The notes under the pieces are model-generated. The model was given only the letters and a program-made list of their open reading frames with translations. It had not been told where the DNA came from and ran no database searches. A DNA stretch of 12,647 nt from Lachnospiraceae bacterium (GTDB taxonomy: Bacteria > Bacillota_A > Clostridia > Lachnospirales > Lachnospiraceae): contig JAILPG010000182.1 in assembly GCA_024699595.1 (NCBI GenBank), forward strand, positions 1 to 12,647, read 5' to 3'. A program made the position numbers and the translations under genes. Positions 1 to 7,349 of the stretch are shown here, piece after piece. Every line of letters begins with the position of its first letter. Position 1 is the stretch's first letter.

Positions 1-705
1 CATGGCTGTGACGATCTTAAAGGTAGAGCCCGGCGGATAAAGACCCTGCGTTACTCTGTTAAGCAGAGCACTCGATTCCTTGTCGTCGTTGATCCTGTCC
101 CAGTCCGTTGCTATGCTGTTTGGATCAAAATCAGGCTTTGATACCAGACATAGTATCTCACCCGTCTTTATATCGGTTGCGATGATCGCGCCTTTGTATG
201 TGGAAAGCGCATCATAGGCTGCCTTCTGGATATAAGGATCAAGTGTTGTCACCACGTTGTCCCCGATGCTCTTGTTACCCGAAAGTGCATTTGAAACCCT
301 CTCAAGGACCGGCCTGTTCGAGGTTAAGAGCCTTATGTTAGTATTAAGCTCCACTCCGGTCTTTCCGTGAGTGGAAAACCCCACTGCGTGGGCAAACAGA
401 GGTCCGTACGGATATACTCTTTTTTCGTTTCCATTCTCATCTGTGTCCGTATATGCGAGTACATCACCGTTTCTTGAAAGGATCTCTCCCCTTATCACCC
501 TTTTTGCATAGATGTCCTGCCTCGGGTTATAGGAATTATTGATATCTTCGGGTCCCCTGAAATATGTGTACCATAAAAGATACACTATCAGGAAAGCAAA
601 AAGTATGGCAAATGCATAGGTCACATATGCGATGGCCCTGTTTGCTTTTTTTCTCTCAACCGTATGCTCTTTTTCCTTAATCACAAAAAGATCCGTTATC
701 TTCAT
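1..705 (-). CDS. Class B penicillin-binding protein (transpeptidase), 5' part only
   Basis: This is the N-terminal 235 residues of a peptidoglycan transpeptidase; the gene runs off the left edge. The protein starts MKITDLFVIKEKE, has a short charged cytoplasmic tail and one membrane anchor at about residues 24-46, followed by an extracytoplasmic region with RGEILSRNGDVLAYT and TGVELN, as in the PBP dimerisation domain. The transpeptidase domain then begins (TLDPYIQKAAYDAL). The active-site SxxK is visible as STFK, with nucleophile Ser227 and Lys230; the SxN and KTG motifs lie beyond the window. No glycosyltransferase domain precedes it, so it is class B. The ATG overlaps the stop of the SEDS gene (ATGA, 4 nt), which implies translational coupling and a SEDS-bPBP partnership that polymerises and crosslinks septal or lateral wall. 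Whether it is the FtsI/SpoVD or the PBP2/PbpA type cannot be decided here. The short N-terminal module resembles PbpA-like proteins. Confidence 0.93.
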   Translation of the reverse strand, partial: MKITDLFVIKEKEHTVERKKANRAIAYVTYAFAILFAFLIVYLLWYTYFRGPEDINNSYNPRQDIYAKRVIRGEILSRNGDVLAYTDTDENGNEKRVYPYGPLFAHAVGFSTHGKTGVELNTNIRLLTSNRPVLERVSNALSGNKSIGDNVVTTLDPYIQKAAYDALSTYKGAIIATDIKTGEILCLVSKPDFDPNSIATDWDRINDDKESSALLNRVTQGLYPPGSTFKIVTAM

Positions 706-2003
706 TCCTTACCTTTGTTAACGTACATCCCCTGTATTATGGCAAACATTATAAGCGTGACCATTACGGAATTGCCGCCGTAGCTTATTAGCGGAAGGGT
801 GACCCCTGTAAGCGGGATGAACTTGATCACTCCGCCTATCGTTAAGAACACCTGGAATATGTAGGTTACGGCAAGTCCCGTTCCTACAAGCTTATAAAAC
901 ACATCCTTAAACTTGATGGAAATGTTCATGAACATTATAAAACAGCTCACACAGATGAGGATCAGGAACAGTGCAAACAAAACGCCCATCTCTTCTGCTA
1001 TGGCCGAAAAGATAAAATCCGATACCACAACAGGTATCTTTTCCGGCGCGCCCTGCATAAGCCCCATTCCGAAAAATCCTCCCGTTCCTATGGCAAACAG
1101 GGACTGGGCGATCTGATAGCCCGCATTGTCTATGGTCCCGAAGGGATTCTTAAACGCTGTGACTCTAACCCTTACATGAGAAAACATTTTGTAGCCCGCA
1201 AGAGCTGCAGCCGCCCCCGATAACAGGCATCCTGACAGATAGAAAAGATTTCCCGTTGCCACATACAGCATTATCGTATAGACCATGAAAAAGATAAGTG
1301 CGGATCCAAGGTCCTTGGAAAGGACCAATAACAGGATATGGATGCCTGCGATCAGAGCACTCACCACAATGCTCTTTATATCATTTGACCTTGATAATAT
1401 CCCCGCAACGGCAAATATGAACAGAAGCTTTACAAATTCCGACGGCTGAAAGGTGACACCGCCGATGTTTATATTAAGCTTGGATCCGTTTATCGTCCGG
1501 CTGAATACAAGCACCAAGGCAAGCATTACCGTTCCGATAGCAGCAAACAGTAAATAGAACCTCCTCAGGTTATTAAACTTCATGAGTATGTAGGGGATCG
1601 TCGATGTAACGATAAGCGAAGCCATCGCTACAAGGATCTGCCTCATGGCCTTCTGATAGGAAAGCCTCGTAAGCATGATAAAGCTCACCGTAAGGAGCAT
1701 GCACATATTGTTAATGAGCAGCCTGTTAGCTTTTTTGTAAAACAGGTTGTAAAAGACAATGACCGATACTGTGACAGCCTGAGAGATGATGTAGTACAAC
1801 AGCATCCTTTCATCACGGGTCACCGTATAGAGTACAGCAAAAGACAGAAAGTGTATCATTATCATACAGACATTCTGTCTTAAAAATATCCTGTTCTGCT
1901 CAATTCCTTCGCCGTGCTTAAATACCACGAAACACTGGACAGTATAGATAATGATCAGGATTATCAGTATGTATTTGATGATCTCTGAAATAATAAGTTC
2001 CAA
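702..2003 (-). CDS. SEDS-family peptidoglycan glycosyltransferase (FtsW/RodA/SpoVE)
   Basis: Polytopic membrane protein of 433 residues that polymerises lipid II into glycan strands with its class B PBP partner. Family motifs are clear: FQPSEFVK at about 185-192, KDLGSA at 230-235, the catalytic-site region SDFIFSAIAEEMG with Asp329 and Glu337-338, and PLTGVTLPLISYGGNS at about 397-412. The N-terminal part before FQPSE is longer than I recall for E. coli FtsW or RodA, which suggests about two extra membrane helices and a 12-helix topology as in some actinobacterial and clostridial members. The start is a TTG at 2003; the next in-frame ATG is 47 codons further in and would remove the first helix or helices. 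A ribosome site AAGGGG lies 6 nt upstream of the TTG. The gene begins 10 nt after the U32 gene and overlaps the PBP gene by 4 nt. Assignment to division (FtsW), elongation (RodA) or sporulation (SpoVE) is not resolved. Confidence 0.95.
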   Translation of the reverse strand: MELIISEIIKYILIILIIIYTVQCFVVFKHGEGIEQNRIFLRQNVCMIMIHFLSFAVLYTVTRDERMLLYYIISQAVTVSVIVFYNLFYKKANRLLINNMCMLLTVSFIMLTRLSYQKAMRQILVAMASLIVTSTIPYILMKFNNLRRFYLLFAAIGTVMLALVLVFSRTINGSKLNINIGGVTFQPSEFVKLLFIFAVAGILSRSNDIKSIVVSALIAGIHILLLVLSKDLGSALIFFMVYTIMLYVATGNLFYLSGCLLSGAAAALAGYKMFSHVRVRVTAFKNPFGTIDNAGYQIAQSLFAIGTGGFFGMGLMQGAPEKIPVVVSDFIFSAIAEEMGVLFALFLILICVSCFIMFMNISIKFKDVFYKLVGTGLAVTYIFQVFLTIGGVIKFIPLTGVTLPLISYGGNSVMVTLIMFAIIQGMYVNKGKE

Positions 2004-2009
2004 TTAATT

Positions 2010-2015
2010 CCCCTT
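2010..2015 (-). promoter_or_regulatory. Ribosome binding site supporting the TTG start of the SEDS gene
   Basis: On the minus strand the sequence AAGGGG overlaps the stop codon of the upstream U32 gene and is followed after 6 nt by TTG. No ATG or GTG lies at a suitable distance in this frame, so the site decides the non-ATG start. Confidence 0.6.
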
Positions 2016-4269
2016 ACAGGATACCCCTGTTGAAATGCCCCTTGGTATATTTTGTGAGAGGCTTGTTCTTTCTCGGCCCCTGACAGAATATGCCGCCGTA
2101 ATAATCAAGGATGCGTGCTCTCTCTCTGTCATCCTCGTTTAAAAACATGATCCTCGGCGTTGCATCAAGCTTCTGTATCTTAACGATATCCTTTTTCTCT
2201 AAATACAGCGGAACATAGTTATAGATCGTATTCTGGCATTCACTGCACTCGTTTACAACCGGGAAAGGATGTGAGTACCTGTCCTTAAGAAGCATCAGTG
2301 AAGGCGTTCTGTCACACTTATCCCTCGTATTCTTAACGCACTGTGCCGACAGCATCACGGGAAGATAACCGTATACTATCATGTCCTCATCATATATCCC
2401 CCGGTCCTTTATCTCGTGGACGTTAAGTTCGACCGGAACGGTAGTCGTAAGCTTAAGTCCGAGGGAATGAAACGCACTTACTGCGTCCCTGTTATATGCA
2501 TACAGATGAATGTCTGCTATGACCCTTACCCTGCAGGAAATGTCCTTTAAATACTGAAGCGCCTCATAGCTGTCTGCCACAATGCCGTCTATTATCTCAT
2601 CATCAAGCAGTCTTTTTATATAACCGTATCTTTTGAAAAAGCCGTTTCTTAAAACCGAGGGCAGGATCAGGAAAAATCCCCTGCCAGTCTTTCTTATATC
2701 CGGTGCCAGTCTGCATGCGGTATCATAGAGTGCCTGATCCCTGTCTACCTTTTTAACGTTTAATGAATCAACCAGTGCAAAATGTGAAACTGATATGATC
2801 CTTATCCTGTCATCATCTGCAAGCTTATCCGTGTTAAGATCGTTAAGCAGCATTACATGCAGTTTTTTGTTTATGCCATCCGTATCTTCGCCTTCAGTAT
2901 CTTCGCCTTCGATCTCCCCTGCACCGGCGGGTTTTAAAAGATCGGGATACCTATCTTCCTTAACCGGTGATTCACATGGAGTCTTTGGCTCCACTCTTCT
3001 GTATCTTTCAAGAAGAGCCTCCTTAAGGCCTGTAAGTGCATCTCTTCTTAAGGCATTAAGGGCTGAATTTCTTATGAATATCCCCTCGTGAGCATCGATC
3101 TTAAGATCTTTAAATACAAATTCCGTACCGCCCGTTTTTTCGAGCTGTTTTATGATCTCATCTTCCGTAAGCGGGGCATTTACGGCTTTTTCAGCCTTCT
3201 CACCGAAAGCAGTATATGAAACGGTTTCATCTTCTCTTTTTAAGGATACAAAAAGCTCTGCCTCCTCACCTTCATGAAGACTTATCTTTCCACAGACCGA
3301 AAGCTTTGGTTCCTTTGAGGCATATTCTTCAAAGGTCTGTTTTGAAAGCTCAGGATCCGACGTGGAATAGGAAGGCTTTCCTATGGTTATCATGTTTCTT
3401 CCGTTTTTCTGAAAATAGTACCCGCCGCAGTTTTGGGTCCTTGAGTAAAGGCGGAAAAGCTTTGAGATGTCTTCGTGGTCTACGCTGTATTTTCCCTCAC
3501 CCTCCTCATACAGAAGATCAAGATACTTCCTGTATATTCCTGTCACCGACCCGACGTATTCGGCGCTCTTCATCCTGCCCTCTATCTTAAGAGAGGCGAT
3601 GCCGGCACTTACAAGCCTGTCAAGAATATCAAGCGTACAGATATCCCTGGTGCTCAGATAATACTTGTCCGGATAAGGAAGTCTGCATGGCTGTGCGCAT
3701 CTTCCCCTGTTTCCCGAACGGCCCCCGATAAATGAAGAAAGCAGGCATTTACCCGAATATGAGTAGCATAATGCTCCGTGGATAAAGCATTCAAGCTCTG
3801 TATCAACGTTTTTATGGATATTTGTGATCTCCTTAAGGGACAGCTCTCTTGCAAGCACCACCCTTTTTACCGACAGCTCCTTAAGGAGCTTAACGCCTTC
3901 CGTATCGGTAACCGCCATCTGCGTACTTGCATGCAGAGGCAGGTCAGGAAACATTTCCCTGATCTTCTTTATCACACCCATATCCTGGACTAACACAGCG
4001 TCAAGTCCTTCTCTGTACAGAGGATAGAGATAATCATACAGACATTCGGTCTCTTCATCCTTAAACAGGGTGTTCACCGTAAGATACATTTTTTTATCAT
4101 GGACATGAAGCCTGTCAATAGCCCCGATAAGCTCTTCATCGGTAAAATTTGAAGCATAGGCCCTTGCCCCGTATTTGATCCCGCCGACATATACGGCATC
4201 CGCTCCGGCATTTATTGCAGCCTCTAAGCATTCCATATCACCGGCCGGCGAAAGAAGCTCTGTTTTCAT
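2014..4269 (-). CDS. U32-family protein with DUF3656 (RlhA-like hydroxylase/peptidase U32)
   Basis: A 751-residue cytoplasmic protein of the U32 family. The N-terminal TIM-barrel-like part starts ELLSPAGDMECLEAAINAG and contains the U32 signature around residues 160-197 (ECFIHGALCYSYSGKC, then GGRSGNRGRCAQPCR). Cys168, Cys175, Cys191/195 and Cys211 resemble iron-sulfur ligands of the family. A DUF3656-type domain follows at about 322-425. An acidic linker lies at about 451-465, and a second U32-like half ends with a Cys pair (ECSEC, 675/678) and the typical C-terminal TKGHFNRG. Members annotated as collagenase-like peptidases have in several cases proved to be RNA hydroxylation enzymes: E. 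coli RlhA, which also carries DUF3656, hydroxylates a 23S rRNA cytidine. An RNA-modifying role is therefore more likely than proteolysis, but this is inference. The protein is longer than RlhA (about 650 residues as I recall). The gene follows zapA across a hairpin and precedes the SEDS gene by 10 nt; its own ribosome site (GGGAAG) is weak. Confidence 0.88.
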   Translation of the reverse strand: MKTELLSPAGDMECLEAAINAGADAVYVGGIKYGARAYASNFTDEELIGAIDRLHVHDKKMYLTVNTLFKDEETECLYDYLYPLYREGLDAVLVQDMGVIKKIREMFPDLPLHASTQMAVTDTEGVKLLKELSVKRVVLARELSLKEITNIHKNVDTELECFIHGALCYSYSGKCLLSSFIGGRSGNRGRCAQPCRLPYPDKYYLSTRDICTLDILDRLVSAGIASLKIEGRMKSAEYVGSVTGIYRKYLDLLYEEGEGKYSVDHEDISKLFRLYSRTQNCGGYYFQKNGRNMITIGKPSYSTSDPELSKQTFEEYASKEPKLSVCGKISLHEGEEAELFVSLKREDETVSYTAFGEKAEKAVNAPLTEDEIIKQLEKTGGTEFVFKDLKIDAHEGIFIRNSALNALRRDALTGLKEALLERYRRVEPKTPCESPVKEDRYPDLLKPAGAGEIEGEDTEGEDTDGINKKLHVMLLNDLNTDKLADDDRIRIISVSHFALVDSLNVKKVDRDQALYDTACRLAPDIRKTGRGFFLILPSVLRNGFFKRYGYIKRLLDDEIIDGIVADSYEALQYLKDISCRVRVIADIHLYAYNRDAVSAFHSLGLKLTTTVPVELNVHEIKDRGIYDEDMIVYGYLPVMLSAQCVKNTRDKCDRTPSLMLLKDRYSHPFPVVNECSECQNTIYNYVPLYLEKKDIVKIQKLDATPRIMFLNEDDRERARILDYYGGIFCQGPRKNKPLTKYTKGHFNRGIL
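2882..2911 (-). repeat. Two tandem 15-bp repeats inside the U32 gene linker
   Basis: Two adjacent 15-bp units (gtatcttcgccttca and gtatcttcgccttcg on the plus strand) differ at only the last base. They are in frame and encode the acidic duplication EGEDTEGEDT in the linker between the DUF3656 domain and the C-terminal half of the U32 protein. Being a multiple of three, copy-number change would keep the frame and only alter linker length. Confidence 0.8.
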
Positions 4270-4308
4270 CTGTTACTTCCCATTATCATTTTAAACAAAC
4301 GGCAAATT

Positions 4309-4333
4309 AAAAGGCTGTCCGAGACAGCCTTTT
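4309..4333 (-). terminator. Intrinsic terminator-like hairpin after zapA (bidirectional in form)
   Basis: A perfect inverted repeat with 11-bp arms (AAAAGGCTGTC and GACAGCCTTTT) and a 3-nt loop. It starts 2 nt after the zapA stop codon. On the transcribed minus strand the stem core GGCTGTC/GACAGCC is followed by TTTTAATTT, a usable but interrupted U-tract. The plus-strand reading also ends in TTTT. It fits a rho-independent terminator or attenuator for the ruvAB-zapA transcript. The 39 nt between hairpin and the U32 start show no convincing promoter, so downstream expression may depend on read-through. Confidence 0.75.
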
Positions 4334-4335
4334 GA

Positions 4336-4695
4336 TCATTTACCGGAGAGTTCGCTCTGGTATTTCTTTATCATTTTTTCTTTACTCTCAAGCTTTATCT
4401 GTGCCGCGATGAGCTCATGTTTTATATCGTAAAGCTCCTTGTCCTTTATCTCAAGCTCATCCTGCAGCTCCTTAAGCTGCGTCTTTGCTTTAAAATAATC
4501 ATCCGCGATGTTGATCTGCATCAACACGCTTTTCATGTCGGCAGGCTGTCTTCTGAACGATTCTATTTTATTGTATTCATCGTGCTTTCCGTTTATATAT
4601 GCAGCAACTCTCTGCATATATTCCTCGCTCTCACTGCCTCCGAGCCTTATTACCTTGTCACCGATGACTACTTCTGTATTGTTTCTGCTGCCCAT
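4336..4695 (-). CDS. zapA: Cell division protein ZapA
   Basis: A 119-residue ZapA-family protein, a cytoplasmic FtsZ-ring stabiliser that bundles FtsZ protofilaments. The N-terminal part has the family pattern: NNTEVVIGDKVIRLGG (a beta-strand pair), then EEYMQRVAAYINGKHDEY, then a helix with MQINIADDYFKAK. Residues from about 65 to 119 are rich in K, E, L and I in heptad-like spacing and should form a coiled coil, as expected for ZapA tetramers. At 119 residues it is longer than the roughly 85-residue Bacillus ZapA, owing to the extended coiled coil. It starts 33 nt after ruvB with a GGGGG ribosome site 6 nt before the ATG. It is immediately followed by a hairpin terminator. Its position between ruvB and the U32/SEDS/PBP genes supports the assignment. 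Confidence 0.9.
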   Translation of the reverse strand: MGSRNNTEVVIGDKVIRLGGSESEEYMQRVAAYINGKHDEYNKIESFRRQPADMKSVLMQINIADDYFKAKTQLKELQDELEIKDKELYDIKHELIAAQIKLESKEKMIKKYQSELSGK

Positions 4696-4728
4696 AAAAC
4701 ACCCCCATTACAGATTCAATTATATCCC

Positions 4729-5745
4729 TTATCCGTTCTTTTCGTCAAGGTTGGGATAGGGCATGGAAAAATGCTCATAGGCGGCAGGAGTCGCCACCCT
4801 TCCTCTCGGTGTCCTGTTTATCAGACCGTTCTGTATCAGATATGGTTCGTATACATCCTCTATGGTCCCGGAATCCTCAGAGATCGCTGCAGCAAGTGTA
4901 TCAAGCCCTACGGGCCCTCCCGCGAACTTATTGATCATCGTAAGCAGCAGGTTTCTGTCTATATGATCGAGCCCTATCCTGTCTACATCCATAAGGTCAA
5001 GAGCGGATACAGCCACCTCGTGCGTGATCTTTCCGTCATACCTTACCTGTGCGAAATCCCTGACTCTTTTAAGAAGCCTGTTTGCAAGTCTCGGAGTACC
5101 CCTGCTCCTCCTTGCAAGCTCCATTGCCCCGTTTTCTTCTATCTCCACACCCAGCTTTTTTGCCGAATGCAGGATTATGGTCTTTAACTGTTCACAGTTG
5201 TAGAATTCAAGCCTGTGTATCACACCGAAACGGTCTCTTAAAGGCGCCGTAAGAAGCCCTATCCTCGTGGTGGCTCCCACGAGCGTGAACTTCGGCAGAT
5301 CCAGTCTTATCGATCTTGCTGATGCCCCTTTACCGATCATTATGTCGATACAGTAATCCTCCATTGCAGGATACAGCACCTCTTCCACCTGCCTGTTCAG
5401 TCTGTGTATCTCATCTACAAAGAGAACATCTCCCTCTTCAAGATTGTTAAGGATTGCAGCTATCTCACCCGGCTTTTCTATGGCAGGTCCCGAGGTGATC
5501 TTAATATGCGTTCCCATCTCGTTTGCTATGATCCCTGCAAGAGTCGTCTTTCCAAGACCCGGAGGCCCGTACAGAAGTACATGGTCAAGTGCGTCCTTTC
5601 TCTGTCTTGCCGCCTCGATATACACCCTCATGTTTTCCTTTATCTTGTCCTGGCCTATATAATCCTCAAGCCTCTGCGGTCTTAAGGAACCTTCTATCTT
5701 TATGTCCTCTTCAGTGATATTTGTCTCTATAGTCCTGTTAGCCAT
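4729..5745 (-). CDS. ruvB: Holliday junction branch migration ATPase RuvB
   Basis: A 338-residue AAA+ motor that forms hexameric rings on DNA and drives Holliday-junction branch migration with RuvA. The Walker A motif GPPGLGKT is at 60-67, Walker B VLFVDE at 107-112, sensor 1 GATTRIG near 157-163, and the arginine-finger segment PLRDRFG at 168-174. The C-terminal winged-helix region ends with [17 protein letters not shown]. Length and all motifs match the family, with nothing missing. It starts at an ATG with an AGAGGAA ribosome site about 7 nt upstream and lies 29 nt after ruvA, the usual ruvAB operon arrangement. No ruvC is present in this window, as is common in Firmicutes, which use RecU or YqgF-type resolvases. 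Confidence 0.98.
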   Translation of the reverse strand: MANRTIETNITEEDIKIEGSLRPQRLEDYIGQDKIKENMRVYIEAARQRKDALDHVLLYGPPGLGKTTLAGIIANEMGTHIKITSGPAIEKPGEIAAILNNLEEGDVLFVDEIHRLNRQVEEVLYPAMEDYCIDIMIGKGASARSIRLDLPKFTLVGATTRIGLLTAPLRDRFGVIHRLEFYNCEQLKTIILHSAKKLGVEIEENGAMELARRSRGTPRLANRLLKRVRDFAQVRYDGKITHEVAVSALDLMDVDRIGLDHIDRNLLLTMINKFAGGPVGLDTLAAAISEDSGTIEDVYEPYLIQNGLINRTPRGRVATPAAYEHFSMPYPNLDEKNG

Positions 5746-5774
5746 TTTCCATTCCTCTGCGGATCATGTGCATC

Positions 5775-6377
5775 TTAAATGTACTTAAGCGCCTTCTTAA
5801 GGAGAACCTCGATATCGTCGTTTTCTCCTTCATATGCCTTCTTTACTGCTCTGAGTGAATCCGCCGCCGGATATCCGAGTGCGGTAAGAGCCTCAACAGC
5901 ATCACTCTGAAGTCTGCTTTTTTCCTTATCCTCATCGGATTCCTTCTTCGAAAGCTTCTTTTCAAAGGTATCCTCAAGATCCACTCTGTCTTTAAGATCT
6001 ATTATTATCCTCTGTGCAGTCTTCGGACCGATCCCGGGTGTTTTTGAGATCGTCTTTGCATCATTTGAAAGGATCGCAAAGCGCAGGTCATCCGAGCTTA
6101 GGGCTGACAGAACCGACAGTGCAGCCTTCGGACCAACCCCGTTGACACTTAGGAGCATCCTGTACAGATCGAGGTCATCCTTGGTAAGAAAACCGTACAG
6201 TAACATTGCATCTTCCCTGACGCTTAAGTGCGTATAGATCTTTATCTCATCTCCTATGCCGTCAATAAGCTCAAGAGAGCTTGATGGCATATAGATATTA
6301 TAGCCTATGCCACCTACCTCTAAAACGATCTGTTCCTCATATATGGCAGCAACGCTGCCCTTTAAGTATGCGATCAT
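5775..6377 (-). CDS. ruvA: Holliday junction DNA helicase subunit RuvA
   Basis: A 200-residue protein that binds four-way DNA junctions as a tetramer and loads RuvB. The N-terminal OB-fold starts MIAYLKGSVA and contains VLEVGGIGYNIYMPS. Two helix-hairpin-helix motifs follow: LLSVNGVGPKAAL at about 75-87 and ISKTPGIGPKTAQRI at about 110-124. A charged flexible linker at about 132-156 leads to the C-terminal RuvB-contacting domain (AVEALTALGYPAADSLRAVKKA). The start ATG overlaps the stop of the upstream membrane-protein gene by 4 nt (ATGA), suggesting translational coupling. ruvB follows after 29 nt. Confidence 0.98.
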   Translation of the reverse strand: MIAYLKGSVAAIYEEQIVLEVGGIGYNIYMPSSSLELIDGIGDEIKIYTHLSVREDAMLLYGFLTKDDLDLYRMLLSVNGVGPKAALSVLSALSSDDLRFAILSNDAKTISKTPGIGPKTAQRIIIDLKDRVDLEDTFEKKLSKKESDEDKEKSRLQSDAVEALTALGYPAADSLRAVKKAYEGENDDIEVLLKKALKYI

Positions 6378-6949
6378 ATCCTATCCTTTCCGGTGAAAGA
6401 CTGATCAGTACTTCCGCCAAGCGGCCTAAGTACATATACCGAGAGGACACCCGTAAGCGCCCCCGTAACAAGTCCCGCTATCATTAGGACGGGCAGATAA
6501 TATATCACCCTGACCTCATTTATTACAAAAGCTGCAGTAACGATCTGTCCGATATTATGGGTGACTCCTCCGATCATGCTTATTCCCGTAATGCTGAAGA
6601 TCCCGTCAGATTTCCTGCCGTTTATCATAAAAGCAGCAAACATGCAGATAAATGAAAGGGTTCCTCCCATGCTTCCAAACAGAACAGAATAAAAATTCCC
6701 AAACAGAAGACCCGATAAAAAGATACGCAAAAACAGGACCAAAAAGGCCTCTTTTTCAGAATACAGACACAGGCATATAAGGGTTACGACATTCGAAAGC
6801 CCAAGCTTTATTCCAGGAATCCCTATAGGTATCGGGATCAGATATTCCACATATCCCATAATAATTGCCAGTGCAAGGAGGGCTGAAAGCTTTAAAAGCT
6901 TATCGGTATTCAGTCTGTTATCCTTATCCTTTTTAATATGAAACAGCAT
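6374..6949 (-). CDS. Gx transporter / heptaprenyl diphosphate synthase component I-like membrane protein
   Basis: A 191-residue hydrophobic protein with about five or six membrane segments. Recognisable family features are GIPGIKLGLSNVVTL after the first helix, LRIFLSGLLFGNFYSVLFG, and GGVTHNIGQI. These match the family often labelled Gx transporter or heptaprenyl diphosphate synthase component I; its fold is like ECF-transporter substrate-binding subunits. The old name reflects gene neighbourhood rather than catalysis, as no prenyltransferase aspartate-rich motif is present. I recall homologues beside NusG-domain-II proteins in flavin-based electron-transfer and demethylmenaquinone loci (EetA/EetB-like), so a role in quinone- or flavin-linked electron export is possible but inferred. 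The ATG at 6949 is preferred over the adjacent TTG at 6952. The 5' end lies inside the previous gene by about 17 nt, and the 3' end overlaps ruvA by 4 nt. Confidence 0.82.
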   Translation of the reverse strand: MLFHIKKDKDNRLNTDKLLKLSALLALAIIMGYVEYLIPIPIGIPGIKLGLSNVVTLICLCLYSEKEAFLVLFLRIFLSGLLFGNFYSVLFGSMGGTLSFICMFAAFMINGRKSDGIFSITGISMIGGVTHNIGQIVTAAFVINEVRVIYYLPVLMIAGLVTGALTGVLSVYVLRPLGGSTDQSFTGKDRI

Positions 6950-7343
6950 CAAGGTCTTCTTCCCCGCCTCCGAATACTTCCTCTTTTATCTTCTGTCCCG
7001 TATCTGAAACGACTTCGGCTATCACCTTTGCGGGAAGACAGACTATGGTCTGCCCTGCTTTTGATATCCCGTACTGCATCATACACAGCCTGTCCGGGCA
7101 TTCCGAGTCCGTCACCTTTGCCGTTCCGTCCTTAACCGAAAGCGTAAGACATATGCCGTCCGCTCCCTGTATCCTGTATGTCCCGTTTTCTGACAGAGGA
7201 ACCTTTTGTACTTCCTCTCCGTCACAGGTAACACTCACAGACAGGCTTCCCGTATCGGCTTTTTTTCCAAAGATCAGGGGGAGCATGCAGGCGGCAGCAA
7301 TAACGGTTACCACGATTACAAACAGATCGCCTTTTCTAAGCAT
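6933..7343 (-). CDS. Membrane-anchored NusG domain II protein
   Basis: A 136-residue protein with an N-terminal signal-anchor (about residues 7-25, after MLRKGD) and an extracytoplasmic beta-rich domain of the NusG domain II type. The characteristic segment DSECPDRLCMMQYGISKAGQ, followed by IVCLPAKV, contains Cys82, Cys87 and Cys102 in the family pattern. It is not a transcription factor: it lacks the NGN domain and KOW context of NusG and is anchored outside the cytoplasm. Such proteins commonly pair with the Gx-type membrane protein found directly downstream, and I recall the pair as EetA/EetB-like components of extracellular electron-transfer loci. The biochemical function is not established by sequence. 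It starts 6 nt after leuD and overlaps the next gene, so it is co-translated with both. Confidence 0.82.
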   Translation of the reverse strand: MLRKGDLFVIVVTVIAAACMLPLIFGKKADTGSLSVSVTCDGEEVQKVPLSENGTYRIQGADGICLTLSVKDGTAKVTDSECPDRLCMMQYGISKAGQTIVCLPAKVIAEVVSDTGQKIKEEVFGGGEEDLDAVSY

Positions 7344-7349
7344 ACAGGA

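Noticed and set aside
3216..3590. Several overlapping plus-strand open frames opposite the U32 gene, plus similar ones opposite leuC, leuD and proB.
   Set aside because: They overlap strongly supported minus-strand genes, overlap each other in different frames and show no motifs. They are shadows of codon bias.
4270..4308. Possible promoter in front of the U32 gene (GATAAT as a -10 with TTAATT as a -35).
   Set aside because: The -35 match is poor, and a start just after this -10 would leave only a few nucleotides of leader with no room for the ribosome site.
4417..5187. A long plus-strand open frame (256 codons) opposite zapA and ruvB.
   Set aside because: It runs antisense across two clearly conserved genes and their junction, shows no recognisable domain, and its composition (rich in Ser, Leu, Tyr, Cys, His) is what a reverse reading of these genes would give.
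6374..6949. Calling the membrane protein a true heptaprenyl diphosphate synthase subunit.
   Set aside because: It is a polytopic membrane protein without aspartate-rich prenyltransferase motifs, and no component II gene is adjacent. The name is likely inherited from an old family label.
6933..7343. Calling the NusG-domain-II protein a transcription elongation factor NusG.
   Set aside because: It has an N-terminal membrane anchor and only the domain II-like fold; the NGN domain is absent.
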